From Myxococcaceae bacterium (GTDB lineage Bacteria > Myxococcota > Myxococcia > Myxococcales > Myxococcaceae), in contig JAFGNZ010000017.1 in the NCBI GenBank assembly GCA_016926755.1, forward strand, positions 1-32,982: a DNA stretch of 32,982 nt, written 5' to 3'. The notes beneath the pieces were generated by a model. The model was not told the origin of the DNA. It saw nothing but the letters and a program-made list of their open reading frames with translations, and did not search any database. Of the stretch, positions 16,151 through 27,616 are shown one piece after another (within the stretch, counting starts at the first letter, position 1; every line of letters begins with the position of its first letter). The translations under genes and the position numbers were made by a program.

Positions 16151-16206
16151 CTCCCTCCTCGCGTGCCTGGCACATGGGCTGGGCGAACGAGACGGAAGGC
16201 AAGGCC

Positions 16207-17433
<1,227 letters not shown>

Positions 17434-17467
17434 GCCCGGAGGTGAGGCGCGAGGAGACCATGCCGGG

Positions 17468-17524
17468 ATGAAGACACCGAGGCGCCCGCTCCCTCCGAGA
17501 CCGAGACATCGGTCGCTAGGTTGA
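17468..17524 (+). CDS. Candidate Pro/Arg-rich leader peptide before rtcA
   Basis: The short frame encodes MKTPRRPLPPRPRHRSLG and stops inside the descending arm of the large hairpin. A strong ribosome site (GAGGAG, 17451-17456) precedes it, and a 3-codon frame (ATG CCG GGA TGA, 17460-17471) overlaps its start. Consecutive Pro codons could slow ribosomes. Translation here would open the hairpin, so it could act as an attenuation leader; this is inference and the frame may be chance. Confidence 0.3.
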   Translation: MKTPRRPLPPRPRHRSLG

Positions 17525-17537
17525 GGGAGCGGGCGCC
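17481..17537 (+). terminator. Large nested hairpin between rtcB and rtcA
   Basis: The outer arms ggcgcccgctccctc (17481-17495) and gagggagcgggcgcc (17523-17537) are perfect 15-base complements. Inside, gaccga/tcggtc (17499-17514) closes a four-base loop. The sequence gctatttt follows directly, giving an intrinsic terminator shape. It lies 28 bases before the rtcA start, so it may be an attenuator, an mRNA stabiliser or a structured RNA substrate of the repair enzymes. Confidence 0.75.
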
Positions 17538-17564
17538 GCTATTTTGGGAGCAGAGGGTTCTCAC

Positions 17565-18581
17565 ATGGTGCGGATCGACGGTTCGAAGGGAGAGGGGGGC
17601 GGCCAGGTGCTGCGCACGTCGCTGGCGCTGTCGCTGGTGACGGGGACGCCCTTCCAGATGGTGAACATCCGGGCGGGGCGGCAGAAGCCCGGGCTGCTGC
17701 GCCAGCACCTGACGGCGGTGAAGGCGGCGGCGGAGGTGGGGGCGGCGGAGGTGACGGGGGCGGAGCTGGGCTCGCGCGAGCTGACGTTCAAGCCGCGGGC
17801 GCTGTCGGCGGGTAACTACTCCTTCGCGGTGGGGACGGCGGGCAGCGCGACGCTGGTGCTGCAGACGGTGCTGCCTGCGCTGATGCTGGCGAGCGGGCCG
17901 TCCACGCTGATGCTGGAGGGAGGGACGCACAACCCGGCGGCGCCGCCGTTCGACTTCTTGGAGAAGGCGTACCTGCCGCTGGTGCGGCGGATGGGGCCGA
18001 AGGTGGAGGCGGTGCTGGAGCGGTACGGCTTCTTCCCGGCGGGGGGAGGGAAGTTCCGGGTGAGCGTGGAGCCGGCGCCGCTGAGGCCGCTGACGCTGCT
18101 GGAGCGGGGGGCGGTGAAGCGGCGGCAGGCGACGGCGCTCATCGCGCAGCTCCCGTTCGACGTGGCGAAGCGGGAGCTGGCTGCGGTGGAGCGGGTGCTG
18201 AAGTGGAAGCCGACGGAGCTGCGGACGGAGGAGCTGAAGCGCTCGACGGGGCCAGGGAACGTGCTGTGGCTGGAGGTGGAGAGCGAGCACGTGACGGAGG
18301 TCTTCACGGCGTTCGGGGAGCGGGGCGTGAGGGCGGAGGAGGTGGCGGAGAGGGCGGCGGGGGCGGCCAGGCGCTACCTGGAGGCGGAGGTGCCGGTGGG
18401 AGAGAACCTGTGCGATCAGCTCCTGTTGCTACTGGCGCTGGCGAAGGGGGGCACGTTCCGGACGCTGCCGCTGGACGGGCACTCCGAGACGCAGCTCCAC
18501 ACGTTCTCGAACTTCCTGGACGTGAAGGTGGATGTCCGAGAAGTCTCGCCCGAGGTCCGCGAGGTGGAAGTGCGCGGGTAG
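17565..18581 (+). CDS. rtcA: RtcA, RNA 3'-terminal phosphate cyclase
   Basis: A 338-residue enzyme, equal in length to E. coli RtcA. It converts RNA 3'-phosphate to 2',3'-cyclic phosphate with ATP through an adenylated histidine. Visible features are the opening IDGSKGEGGGQVLRTSLALS, the segment AGNYSFAVGTAGSATLVLQTVLP, GGTHNPAAPPFDFLEKAYLP, and near the C-terminus GENLCDQLLLLLALAKGG and DGHSETQLHTFSNFLD, whose His is the expected nucleotidylation site region. The ATG at 17565 has GAGGG eight bases upstream. It follows rtcB beyond a hairpin, so its level may be set separately. Together with RtcB it repairs or remodels RNA ends. Confidence 0.96.
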   Translation: MVRIDGSKGEGGGQVLRTSLALSLVTGTPFQMVNIRAGRQKPGLLRQHLTAVKAAAEVGAAEVTGAELGSRELTFKPRALSAGNYSFAVGTAGSATLVLQTVLPALMLASGPSTLMLEGGTHNPAAPPFDFLEKAYLPLVRRMGPKVEAVLERYGFFPAGGGKFRVSVEPAPLRPLTLLERGAVKRRQATALIAQLPFDVAKRELAAVERVLKWKPTELRTEELKRSTGPGNVLWLEVESEHVTEVFTAFGERGVRAEEVAERAAGAARRYLEAEVPVGENLCDQLLLLLALAKGGTFRTLPLDGHSETQLHTFSNFLDVKVDVREVSPEVREVEVRG

Positions 18582-18583
18582 CA

Positions 18584-18602
18584 GCTTGACAGAGCGTCAA
18601 GC
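18584..18602. terminator. Hairpin between convergent rtcA and double-CXXCG gene
   Basis: The arms gcttgac and gtcaagc pair perfectly around agagc, three bases after the rtcA stop and 15 bases before the stop of the convergent gene. There is no T-run, but the position suits a bidirectional stop. Confidence 0.5.
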
Positions 18603-18616
18603 CTGCCAGCCTGTGG

Positions 18617-19665
<1,049 letters not shown>

Positions 19666-21183
19666 ATGGGGACGCGGCTACCCTTGCTGGAAGTAGATCC
19701 TCGCTCCTTGCCGCCGGGGGCACGGATGGGGTCATGGCGGATCAAGGGCTGGAGAGGGCGAGGCACCTACGGCACCGTCTACCGCGCAGAGCGTGCAGGC
19801 CGTGAGTGGGCCGGCTCGGTTGCCCTCAAGCTGGCCAACCACCCTCGAGATGAGCGCTTCGCGCGGGAGGCGGAGCTGCATTCGCGCATTCGGAGTCCCC
19901 ACGTTCCTCGTCTCCACGATCACGGCCTGTGGGAGCACCCATCCGGAGCCTTTCCTTTTCTGGTGATGGATTGGGTCGAGGGAGTTGAACTGTACGAGTG
20001 GGCCGCGCGGCGCAATCCCACCGAGCGTCAGGTGCTGGGGCTGCTGGCTCAGATGATGCGGGCGCTGGAGGCCACTCATGCCGTTGGTGGCGTGCACCGA
20101 GACGTCAAAGGCGGCAATGTACTGGTGAGGCTCTCGGACGGTTGGGCCTTCCTTACGGACTTCGGCGCGGGGTACTACCGGGGCGCTGCTACGCTCACCT
20201 CGAAGTTGCTGCCGCCGGGCACCCCCGCCTACCGGAGCCCCGAGGCCTGGGCGTTCCTGCGCGCGTTCCGGCGCCATCCCACGGTGCACTACCCGGCCAG
20301 CACGTGCGACGACCTGTTCGCGCTGGGGGTGATGGCGTACCGGCTGATGACGGACGAATACCCGCCGTCCACCGACCCGGAGGAGCCAAGGGCGAAGGTG
20401 TGGTGCGAGGGTGGGCCAGGGGCGCCACCAGTGCGAGGACTCAACCCCCGCGTGAGCCCGGAGACGGAGTCCGTCGTCTCGCGCCTGCTGGCCATTGCCC
20501 CAGTGGATCGTTTCCAGGGCAAGGCCCACGAGGCCGCTGAAGCGTTGGAGGAGGCGGCGCGGCGCGTTGGGCCCGAGGCGGACACTCCGCTCTTTGAATG
20601 GGGGCACGAGCACCGTCCCCGGTGGCGTTCTCCCGGAGGCGTGCGTCTGGCCGAGAAGCGGGACGCCGCTGCGAGGGAGGAACTGGCGCGGCGAGAGGAG
20701 GAGGCACGGGCTCGAGGAGACGCTGCTGACAGGCAGCCGCCACTCCGGCCCCGAGTGAATGTGTGGGGAGTGGAAGGGGTGGTGGCCGCCGCGGGGCTGT
20801 TGTTCGTCTCGTTCGTGGTGGCGTTGCTGTACCGAGGGCCGCAGAGGGGACAGAGCAGCGCGCAGAGAGACGCCCGAGAGGGCGGCGTCGTGGCGGTAGG
20901 CGACAGCGACAGCGCCGCTTCGAAGCAAGCCTCCGCTCCTTCAGACGGCGCAGGCCGGACACTCGGGTCGCCCATGCCCGAGAAGCCCCTTCCCGGTCAG
21001 CGCAAGCCCCCGTGCAACAGGACTGGAGAGGTAGCGATTCGGGGCGGGTGCTGGTACGCGCTGCGCGACGCGAGGCCGCCGTGCAAGGAGGAGGGCAAAG
21101 AGGATGCGTACGCCTGGGAGGGGGCTTGCTACGGCCCTTCATTCCCTGTCCAACGCCCACCCACCTCAAGCCCACCTTATTAG
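19666..21183 (+). CDS. Membrane-anchored Ser/Thr protein kinase, paralog of the kinase at 551-2020
   Basis: A 505-residue kinase with GRGTYGTVYRA, ALKLA (ATP lysine), HRDVKGGNV, DFGAGYY and GTPAYRSPEAW, all intact. A charged helix and linker lead to one transmembrane segment (about 375-393, GVVAAAGLLFVSFVVALLY). The periplasmic end repeats the tail of the first kinase: KPLPGQRKPPC, then three more Cys with the same spacing pattern (GGCWYALR, RPPC, WEGACYGP). The start at 19666 is chosen because GGAGGG lies six bases upstream; a GTG at 19642 would extend it by eight residues. Its stop overlaps the convergent M23 gene's stop by four bases. The ligand and targets are unknown. Confidence 0.93.
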   Translation: MGTRLPLLEVDPRSLPPGARMGSWRIKGWRGRGTYGTVYRAERAGREWAGSVALKLANHPRDERFAREAELHSRIRSPHVPRLHDHGLWEHPSGAFPFLVMDWVEGVELYEWAARRNPTERQVLGLLAQMMRALEATHAVGGVHRDVKGGNVLVRLSDGWAFLTDFGAGYYRGAATLTSKLLPPGTPAYRSPEAWAFLRAFRRHPTVHYPASTCDDLFALGVMAYRLMTDEYPPSTDPEEPRAKVWCEGGPGAPPVRGLNPRVSPETESVVSRLLAIAPVDRFQGKAHEAAEALEEAARRVGPEADTPLFEWGHEHRPRWRSPGGVRLAEKRDAAAREELARREEEARARGDAADRQPPLRPRVNVWGVEGVVAAAGLLFVSFVVALLYRGPQRGQSSAQRDAREGGVVAVGDSDSAASKQASAPSDGAGRTLGSPMPEKPLPGQRKPPCNRTGEVAIRGGCWYALRDARPPCKEEGKEDAYAWEGACYGPSFPVQRPPTSSPPY

Positions 21184-22256
21184 CGTTTTCTCGCCATGGG
21201 AGCACGATCGCGAGGCGTGCGGCTGTTCCCCGAGGTGTAGCTCTCGAAGGTGCGGGGGATGCCGCTGTCCTCCTCCACGTCGCGGAAGGTGATCGGAATG
21301 CTCCGCCCTCCGCTCTCCACCACGAAGTGGATGTGGCCGGTGAGGCTGTTGCCCACGTTGCCGACGCTCGCCAGCCGGTCTCCCTGGCGGACTCGATCTC
21401 CCACCGTGACGGTCGCGCTGTCCTGCGCGATGTGCAGGTAGCGCCCCACGGTGCCATCGCTGTGCGTCACCTCCACGAAGTTGTTGGGCTTGCCGCTGCC
21501 GTGGCCGCTGTTGCTGTCCGTCACCGCGCGCACCGTCCCCTCACGCGCCGCCAGCACGGGCGTGCCACACCGCCGGCGGAAGTCCCAGGAGTGTTGCTCG
21601 CGTCCCTCATGGTTGAAGGACGAGTTGTTGCCCTGCACCACCCAGGCGCGCTCGCCCCCCGGGTACGGGAGCCGATACGGAGAGCTGGCGCGAGCCGGGT
21701 AGGCTCCAGTGTCGATCGAGCCGCGCAGCACCAGCCACGCGATGAGCCAGATCAACCCCCAGACGCCGTACACGGTCGCGCCAGTGATCAGCGGGGCCCG
21801 CCAGCCGAGAGGCGGAATGGACCTGCCGAGCGCCGCGAGCGGGCCTCGGACGATGGCGGGAAACGCGAACCAGGCCACGAACCCGAGCACGCTGCCGACC
21901 AGCCCACCCCAGTGGTAGAGCCCCGAGAGCCAGGTGGGCCCGCAGGTGGCGAAGGCCCCGAAGGCGAACAGGAACGCCCCGCCGATTGACAGGAGCGCCG
22001 CGGTCAGCGCGAGTGAGCGCGTCCAGCGCAGGCTCGCGTCGAGCCGAGCTCCGTCACCACGCCTGATAGCCACGGCGAGCAACAGCGCACGGATCGTCAG
22101 GCCGATGAATGCTCCCCACACCACCAGGGACACCACCGCCGTCACGATCATCAGCGTCTCGCCGAGGAAACCCGCGAAGGATGCCCCGAACATCACCGCT
22201 GCGTAGACCAGCAGGATGACAAGGGTTGTCAGTGCCGCGGTGCCGTAGTTCCTCAT
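21180..22256 (-). CDS. Membrane M23 (LytM-type) peptidase
   Basis: A 358-residue protein. About five hydrophobic segments (roughly 5-30, 34-63, 80-104, 117-136 and 155-178) place the C-terminal domain outside the membrane. The M23 domain (about 205-330) has the metal ligands H222 and D225 in HSWD, H275 in YLHIA and the HIHF motif (H308, H310), so it should be an active zinc endopeptidase cleaving peptidoglycan cross-links. Such a polytopic N-terminus is unusual for this family, which is usually a signal peptide or single helix plus coiled coil. The ATG at 22256 has GGGGGAAAG just upstream. No divisome partner is nearby. Confidence 0.85.
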   Translation of the reverse strand: MRNYGTAALTTLVILLVYAAVMFGASFAGFLGETLMIVTAVVSLVVWGAFIGLTIRALLLAVAIRRGDGARLDASLRWTRSLALTAALLSIGGAFLFAFGAFATCGPTWLSGLYHWGGLVGSVLGFVAWFAFPAIVRGPLAALGRSIPPLGWRAPLITGATVYGVWGLIWLIAWLVLRGSIDTGAYPARASSPYRLPYPGGERAWVVQGNNSSFNHEGREQHSWDFRRRCGTPVLAAREGTVRAVTDSNSGHGSGKPNNFVEVTHSDGTVGRYLHIAQDSATVTVGDRVRQGDRLASVGNVGNSLTGHIHFVVESGGRSIPITFRDVEEDSGIPRTFESYTSGNSRTPRDRAPMARKR

Positions 22257-22343
22257 CTCTTTCCCCCTCGGATCCCGAGAATCAGGATCCACCGCCCTGT
22301 GCCTCTGCGCACATGGCCATCCGAGGAGGAAAAGACCATTGAT

Positions 22344-22384
22344 CCCAGAGGCCTCGACACGTTGAGGCCTCGACATGCCCTGGG
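22344..22384 (-). terminator. Hairpin with repeated GAGGCCTC after fghA
   Basis: The palindrome gaggcctc occurs twice (22348-22355 and 22364-22371) and can pair across an eight-base loop, framed by cccag and ctggg. It lies just past the fghA stop on the minus strand; a TTTTCC stretch follows further on. A terminator of the adhC-fghA unit is likely. Confidence 0.5.
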
Positions 22385-22385
22385 C

Positions 22386-23233
22386 CTACGCGTTCAGCGC
22401 CGCGGCGTGATGGCGCAGGTGGTCCTCCATGAAGGTGGAGACGAAGTAGTAGCTGTGATCGTAGCCCTCCTGTCTCCTCAGGGTGAGGGGCTGCCCCGCC
22501 GCCGCGCAGGCCTCCTCGAGCAGCTCCGGGCGGAGCTGTTCCGTGAGGAACTTGTCCCGCGTGCCCTGATCCACCAGCAAGGGAGGGAGGGGCTCGCGAA
22601 GGGTGCGCACCAGCTCGCTGGCGTCCCAGGCGCTCCAGGCCTGTGGGTCCGGCCCCAGGTAGCCGCCGAAGGCCTTCTGGCCCCAGGGGCTCCGTATGGG
22701 CGCGGCGATGGGCGCGAAGGCGGAGACGGAGCGATAGCGGCCGGGCTGGCGCAGCGCGCAGATGAGCGCCCCGTGGCCGCCCATGGAGTGGCCGAAGATG
22801 CCCTCCCGGTCCGCGCGGGCGGGCAGGTGCGCGGCCACCAGCGCCGGCAGCTCCCGGGTGACGTACGTGAACATGCGGTAGCGCGAGGCCCAGGGCGCCT
22901 GGGTGGCGTCCACGTAGAAGCCCGCTCCGACGCCGAAGTCCCAGGAGTCGCTCTCGCCCGGGAAGCCAGCGCCGCGCGGGCTGGTGTCCGGGGCCACCAG
23001 CATCAGCCCCAGCTCCGCGGCCATCCGCTGTGCGCCCCCCTTCGTGAGGAACGTCTCCTCCGTGCAGGTGAGGCCCGCCAGGTAGTAGAGCACCGGCACC
23101 TTGCGCGTGGCCGCCTGGGGCGGAGCGTAGACGCCGAAGCGCATCTCCCCGCCGCAGGCCTCCGAGGCGTGGCGGTAGAACGCCATCGTCCCGCCGAAGC
23201 AGCGGTGCTCCGACACCAGCGTCAGCGGCGCCG

Positions 23234-23237
<4 letters not shown>
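22386..23237 (-). CDS. fghA: S-formylglutathione hydrolase
   Basis: A 283-residue esterase-D family alpha/beta hydrolase that splits S-formylglutathione to formate and glutathione, the last step of formaldehyde detoxification. The nucleophile S151 sits in GHSMGGHGA, with D228 in DQGTRDKF and H261 in GYDHSYYF completing the triad. YYLAGLTCTEETF and APDTSPRG are typical family segments, and the length fits (E. coli FrmB is 277). The GTG at 23237 overlaps the TGA of adhC (GTGA) and has GAGG eight bases upstream, so the pair is translationally coupled. Confidence 0.95.
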
Positions 23238-24349
<1,112 letters not shown>

Positions 24350-24490
24350 GTGCTCTCCCGTGCCAGGGCCCTCCCGGGAGGGGAGGCGCCGGGAGCGGAC
24401 TATAGGGAAGCGGTGGGAGCGGAGCGCAGCGAAGATGCGCGGGTGCCCAGAACTGCTCAAGCCTCCGGCCTCTCGCCGCGACGTGAGCGC

Positions 24491-25153
24491 TCAGAACAGG
24501 CGCGAGCCGATGCCCAGCCGCACCTGGTAGCCCAGCCGCGTCACCGCGTCCTCGCGCGGCGCCTTGAAGTTCTCCACGCCGAGCTGTCCCGCCAGCAGCA
24601 GCGAGACGCCCTGCCCCAGGTAGAACTCCGCGCCCCCGCCCGTGAGCGCCTGGAAGCGCCGCGCCCCCGTCGGATCCAACCCGAAGTCCATGGGCAGCTC
24701 CAGCAACCCCAGCACCGCCACCGTCTCCCCCACGCGCCAGCTCACCACCAGCCCGGGGGTGATGCGCAGCAGCACGCCGCCAAAGTTGTCCGCGTCCAGG
24801 TACGCGGTGCCCGAGTTGAGCACCAGCCCCAGGCTCAGCGTGGGCGCGAACGTCGCCGGGCCCTCCCTCAGCACCGCTCGGCGGGCGCCCCCCTCGAAGA
24901 TCCCCGACAGCCGGAAGTAGTCCAGCCGGGCCCGCGCCTCGAGCTCGAAGCCGGCGATGCCCTGGCGGAAGCCCGCCCCCATCTCAGGCACGCCCACATA
25001 GCCATACAGGGTGCTGGCGCCGTCGGGCAGGGCCGCCGGAGCCATCACCGTCCCGAAGGCGCTCTCCTCGCGCGCGGGGGCGGCCCCTTCCTGCGCGGCC
25101 ACGGAAGCCGGGAGGGCCAACACGAGGGCAAGCAGCAAGACCGGGCGCGTCAT
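24491..25153 (-). CDS. Predicted outer membrane beta-barrel protein
   Basis: A 220-residue protein with a clear signal peptide (cleavage probably after VAAQ, about residue 21). The mature part alternates hydrophobic and polar residues in strands (for example LRITPGLVVSWRVG and FYLGQGVSLLLAGQLG), and the last residue is Phe, as in outer membrane barrels. No enzyme motif is seen and no exact family is recognised. It is likely a small barrel or outer membrane porin-like protein. AAGGTG lies upstream of the ATG at 25153. It is divergent from the receiver protein gene. Confidence 0.75.
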   Translation of the reverse strand: MTRPVLLLALVLALPASVAAQEGAAPAREESAFGTVMAPAALPDGASTLYGYVGVPEMGAGFRQGIAGFELEARARLDYFRLSGIFEGGARRAVLREGPATFAPTLSLGLVLNSGTAYLDADNFGGVLLRITPGLVVSWRVGETVAVLGLLELPMDFGLDPTGARRFQALTGGGAEFYLGQGVSLLLAGQLGVENFKAPREDAVTRLGYQVRLGIGSRLF

Positions 25154-25367
25154 GCGCCCACCTTACGCCCCTGATCGGGGCCGTCGACCTTTCAGCCTCG
25201 GTCCGGCCGATTCCCGACAGCCCAGAGCACCGGCCAAAAAAAGCAGCCCGGGGACTTTCTTATAGAGTGAGGTTGAGCCAGAATGTGAATCAGTTCCACT
25301 ATTCCGGATTATTACCGTTTAAGTTGATAAGCGAGCAGTTCGGTCCACTCCCTTCTGGAGCCCCCTC
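25154..25367. promoter_or_regulatory. Divergent AT-rich promoter region
   Basis: The stretch near 25235-25335 is far more AT-rich than its surroundings (aaaaaaag, tcttatagag, gaatcag, attattaccgtttaag) and separates two divergent genes, so it probably holds both promoters. No pair of boxes with correct spacing was firm enough to name. GGAG precedes the ATG at 25368. Confidence 0.45.
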
Positions 25368-26744
25368 ATGGCCGCCCGTCCCTCCCGCGCGACCATCTTC
25401 GAGCCAGTCTCCACCGCCGCCGGGCTCAGCCCCCGCGCCCGGCGGGCGAAGCGCCTGCGCGTGCTCCTGGTGGAGCCGGACCCGCGGGCCCAGGCCGAGC
25501 TGGGCAGGGCGCTGGCGGAGGCGGGCTTCGAGGTGATGGGGGTGGCCTCGGCCGAGGACGCCCAGGCGGAGCTGGCGGCCGCCACGAGCGTGCCCAACCT
25601 CATCATCTCCGAGACGGAGCTGGAGGGCCTGGACGGCTTCACCTTCTGCGATCAGCTGCGCGCGGAGCTGCGCACGGCGCAGGTGCCGGTGTTCCTCCTG
25701 GCCAGCCGCAAGGAGACGTTCCACCACGCCCTGGCCTCGAGCGTGGGGGCGGATGACTACCTGAGCAAGCCGGTGCTGGCGCAGGACGTGGTGGCGCTGG
25801 CGCGGCTCAAGGCGGGCCGGCGCTCCTCGGAGGTGGAGTTCGAGGCGCACTCGGCGCGGCTGCCGCTGATGCACATCGCCCGCGCGCTGCTGACCGGGGC
25901 GCGCTCGGGCCGGGTGGTGCTCAAGGACTGTGATGGGCTGTTCGCCTTCCGCAACGGGCACGTGGTGGACGCGCGCTTCCAGGGCGAGCATGGGGTGCTG
26001 GCGTTCCGGCGCCTGCTGAGCTTTGGCAGCGGGGTGTATGGCGTGAGCTTCGGCCCGGAGCTGCACCGGGGCTCGCTGCTGATGGATCTGGCGTTCCTGC
26101 GCGAGCAGGTGCTCCCCTCGCTGGAGCGCTTCGAGCGGCTGCGCGAGGTGGGCGTGCCGCAGGCGGCGCGCCTCACGGTGGACTTCCAGCGGCTGGCCGA
26201 GCGGCTCCCCGAGCTGCCGGATGAGGTGATCGGCCTGGTGCGCCTCTTCGATGGGCGGCGCACGGTGCGCTCGGTGTTGCTGGACTGCCGCCTCACGGAG
26301 GTGGTGGCGTTCGAGGCCATCACCCAGCTCTTCGTGATGGGGGTGCTCGCGCCGGCCTGCCACGCGGAGGAGCAGGAGCGGGTGCTGGACGCGCCGCGCT
26401 TCTTCGAGCCGATGGAGGCCGAGGCCGCCAGGGTGGCGCGCGAGGCGGATGCGCAGGACGCGGAGGAGCGTGCCGCGGACGCGCTGGAGGCCGGGCCCGA
26501 GGGGCACGAAGAGGCCCAGGCCAGCGGCACCTCCCAGCCGGAGGAGTCGGTGGAGATCGATCTGGACGAGGAGGTGCCCGCCGAGGCGCCCGCGGCCCAG
26601 GGGCCGGCCCCCATCATCCTGAGCTTCCCCCAGGTGGCGGCCCGTCGCCGGGGGGAAGGGGTGCTGCGCGCCCAGCCGGCCGAGGTGTTCCAGCTGGCCT
26701 CGGGGGCCGGCTCAAAGGGCCCGCGCACCGCCGACAAGGTTTGA
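25368..26744 (+). CDS. Degenerate receiver plus DUF4388-like protein
   Basis: A 458-residue soluble protein. The N-terminal response-regulator fold (about 29-148) keeps the acidic pocket (E36, D38) and lysine K134, but the phosphoacceptor Asp is replaced by Glu82 (LIISETE) and the usual Thr by Ala112. It should not be phosphorylated normally; Glu may imitate the active state. The middle (about 155-330) resembles a DUF4388 (PatA-like) domain with RSGRVVLKDCDGLFAFRNG. The C-terminal part is acidic, low in complexity and ends in a basic tail. Such proteins are frequent in myxobacteria and act in protein-protein signalling, but the partner is unknown. yebC starts 38 bases after the stop. Confidence 0.82.
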   Translation: MAARPSRATIFEPVSTAAGLSPRARRAKRLRVLLVEPDPRAQAELGRALAEAGFEVMGVASAEDAQAELAAATSVPNLIISETELEGLDGFTFCDQLRAELRTAQVPVFLLASRKETFHHALASSVGADDYLSKPVLAQDVVALARLKAGRRSSEVEFEAHSARLPLMHIARALLTGARSGRVVLKDCDGLFAFRNGHVVDARFQGEHGVLAFRRLLSFGSGVYGVSFGPELHRGSLLMDLAFLREQVLPSLERFERLREVGVPQAARLTVDFQRLAERLPELPDEVIGLVRLFDGRRTVRSVLLDCRLTEVVAFEAITQLFVMGVLAPACHAEEQERVLDAPRFFEPMEAEAARVAREADAQDAEERAADALEAGPEGHEEAQASGTSQPEESVEIDLDEEVPAEAPAAQGPAPIILSFPQVAARRRGEGVLRAQPAEVFQLASGAGSKGPRTADKV

Positions 26745-26782
26745 CTCGCCAGGACACTCCGGATTGACTGCCGGGCACTCCC

Positions 26783-27529
26783 ATGTCCGGTCACAATCGA
26801 TGGTCCAAGATCAAGCGGCAGAAGGCCGCGATGGGCGCGAGCAAGGGCAAGCTGTACACCAAGCTCATCAAGGAGATCACCGTCGCCGCTCGCATGGGGG
26901 GCGGAGATCCCGCCGGTAACGCCCGCCTGCGCGCCGCCATCACCGCGGCCCGCGAGGGCAACATGCCCAATGACACCATCCAGCGGGCGGTGAAGAAGGG
27001 CACCGGCGAGCTGGAGGGCGAGCACTATGAAGAGGTGATGTACGAGGGCTACGGGCCGGGCGGCGTGGCCGTGCTGGTCGAGTGCCTCACGGACAACCGC
27101 AACCGCACCGCGAGTGACGTGCGCGCCACCTTCAGCAAGGGCGGTGGCAACCTGGGCGCGGAGGGCGCGGTGAGCTGGATGTTCCAGAAGAAGGGCGTCA
27201 TCTCCGTGAAGCCGGGCCCCACCGAGGATCAGATGATGGAGAAGGCCATCGAGGCCGGCGCCGAGGACGTCATCAACCAGGGCGCTGAGGGCTTCGAGGT
27301 GCGCACCACCCCGGCGGACCTGCACACCGTGGCCACGGGCCTGGAGGGCGCGGGCCTGCAGCTGGGCGAGCAGAAGTGGAGCTACTTCCCGCAGAACACC
27401 GTCACGCTCGAGGGCGAGAACGCGAAGAAGATGCTCAAGCTGATGGACGCGCTGGAGGACAACGACGACGTGCAGAACGTCCACGCGAACTTCGAGATCG
27501 ACGAGGCGCTGATGGAGTCCCTGCAGTAG
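26783..27529 (+). CDS. yebC: YebC/TACO1 family protein
   Basis: A 248-residue protein of the YebC/PmpR family. The signature start MSGHNRWSKIKRQKAAM is followed by GKLYTKLIKEITVAAR, GGGDPAGNARLRAAI, NMPNDTIQRAVKKG and the EGYGPGGVAVLVECLTDNRNRT region. Three domains and length fit the family (about 245). Members bind DNA as regulators or help translate proline-rich stretches on the ribosome. It precedes ruvC and ruvA, a common bacterial order. Confidence 0.96.
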   Translation: MSGHNRWSKIKRQKAAMGASKGKLYTKLIKEITVAARMGGGDPAGNARLRAAITAAREGNMPNDTIQRAVKKGTGELEGEHYEEVMYEGYGPGGVAVLVECLTDNRNRTASDVRATFSKGGGNLGAEGAVSWMFQKKGVISVKPGPTEDQMMEKAIEAGAEDVINQGAEGFEVRTTPADLHTVATGLEGAGLQLGEQKWSYFPQNTVTLEGENAKKMLKLMDALEDNDDVQNVHANFEIDEALMESLQ

Positions 27530-27616
27530 CTCGCCGGCTCGGTGGGGAATCGACACGGGCTGGCCCGCGCGTTACAAGGGCTGAACACCGGTTCCGTTGT
27601 CCCGCTGGAGAGGAAC

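Noticed and set aside
16168-16184. A second tggcac near the rtcB start as a sigma54 promoter
   Set aside because: No TTGC-like -12 element at the required distance, and it is too close to the rtcB start.
17434-17564. Y RNA or tRNA-like element in the rtcB-rtcA spacer
   Set aside because: No T-loop-like or acceptor-like sequence could be found; only the large hairpin is present.
22348-22371. Repeated GAGGCCTC as a CRISPR or integration repeat
   Set aside because: Only two copies that pair as one hairpin after fghA; no spacers or integrase.
25757-27556. Long minus-strand frame antisense to the receiver protein and yebC
   Set aside because: No motif, Ser/Arg-rich shadow; yebC and the receiver gene explain the region.
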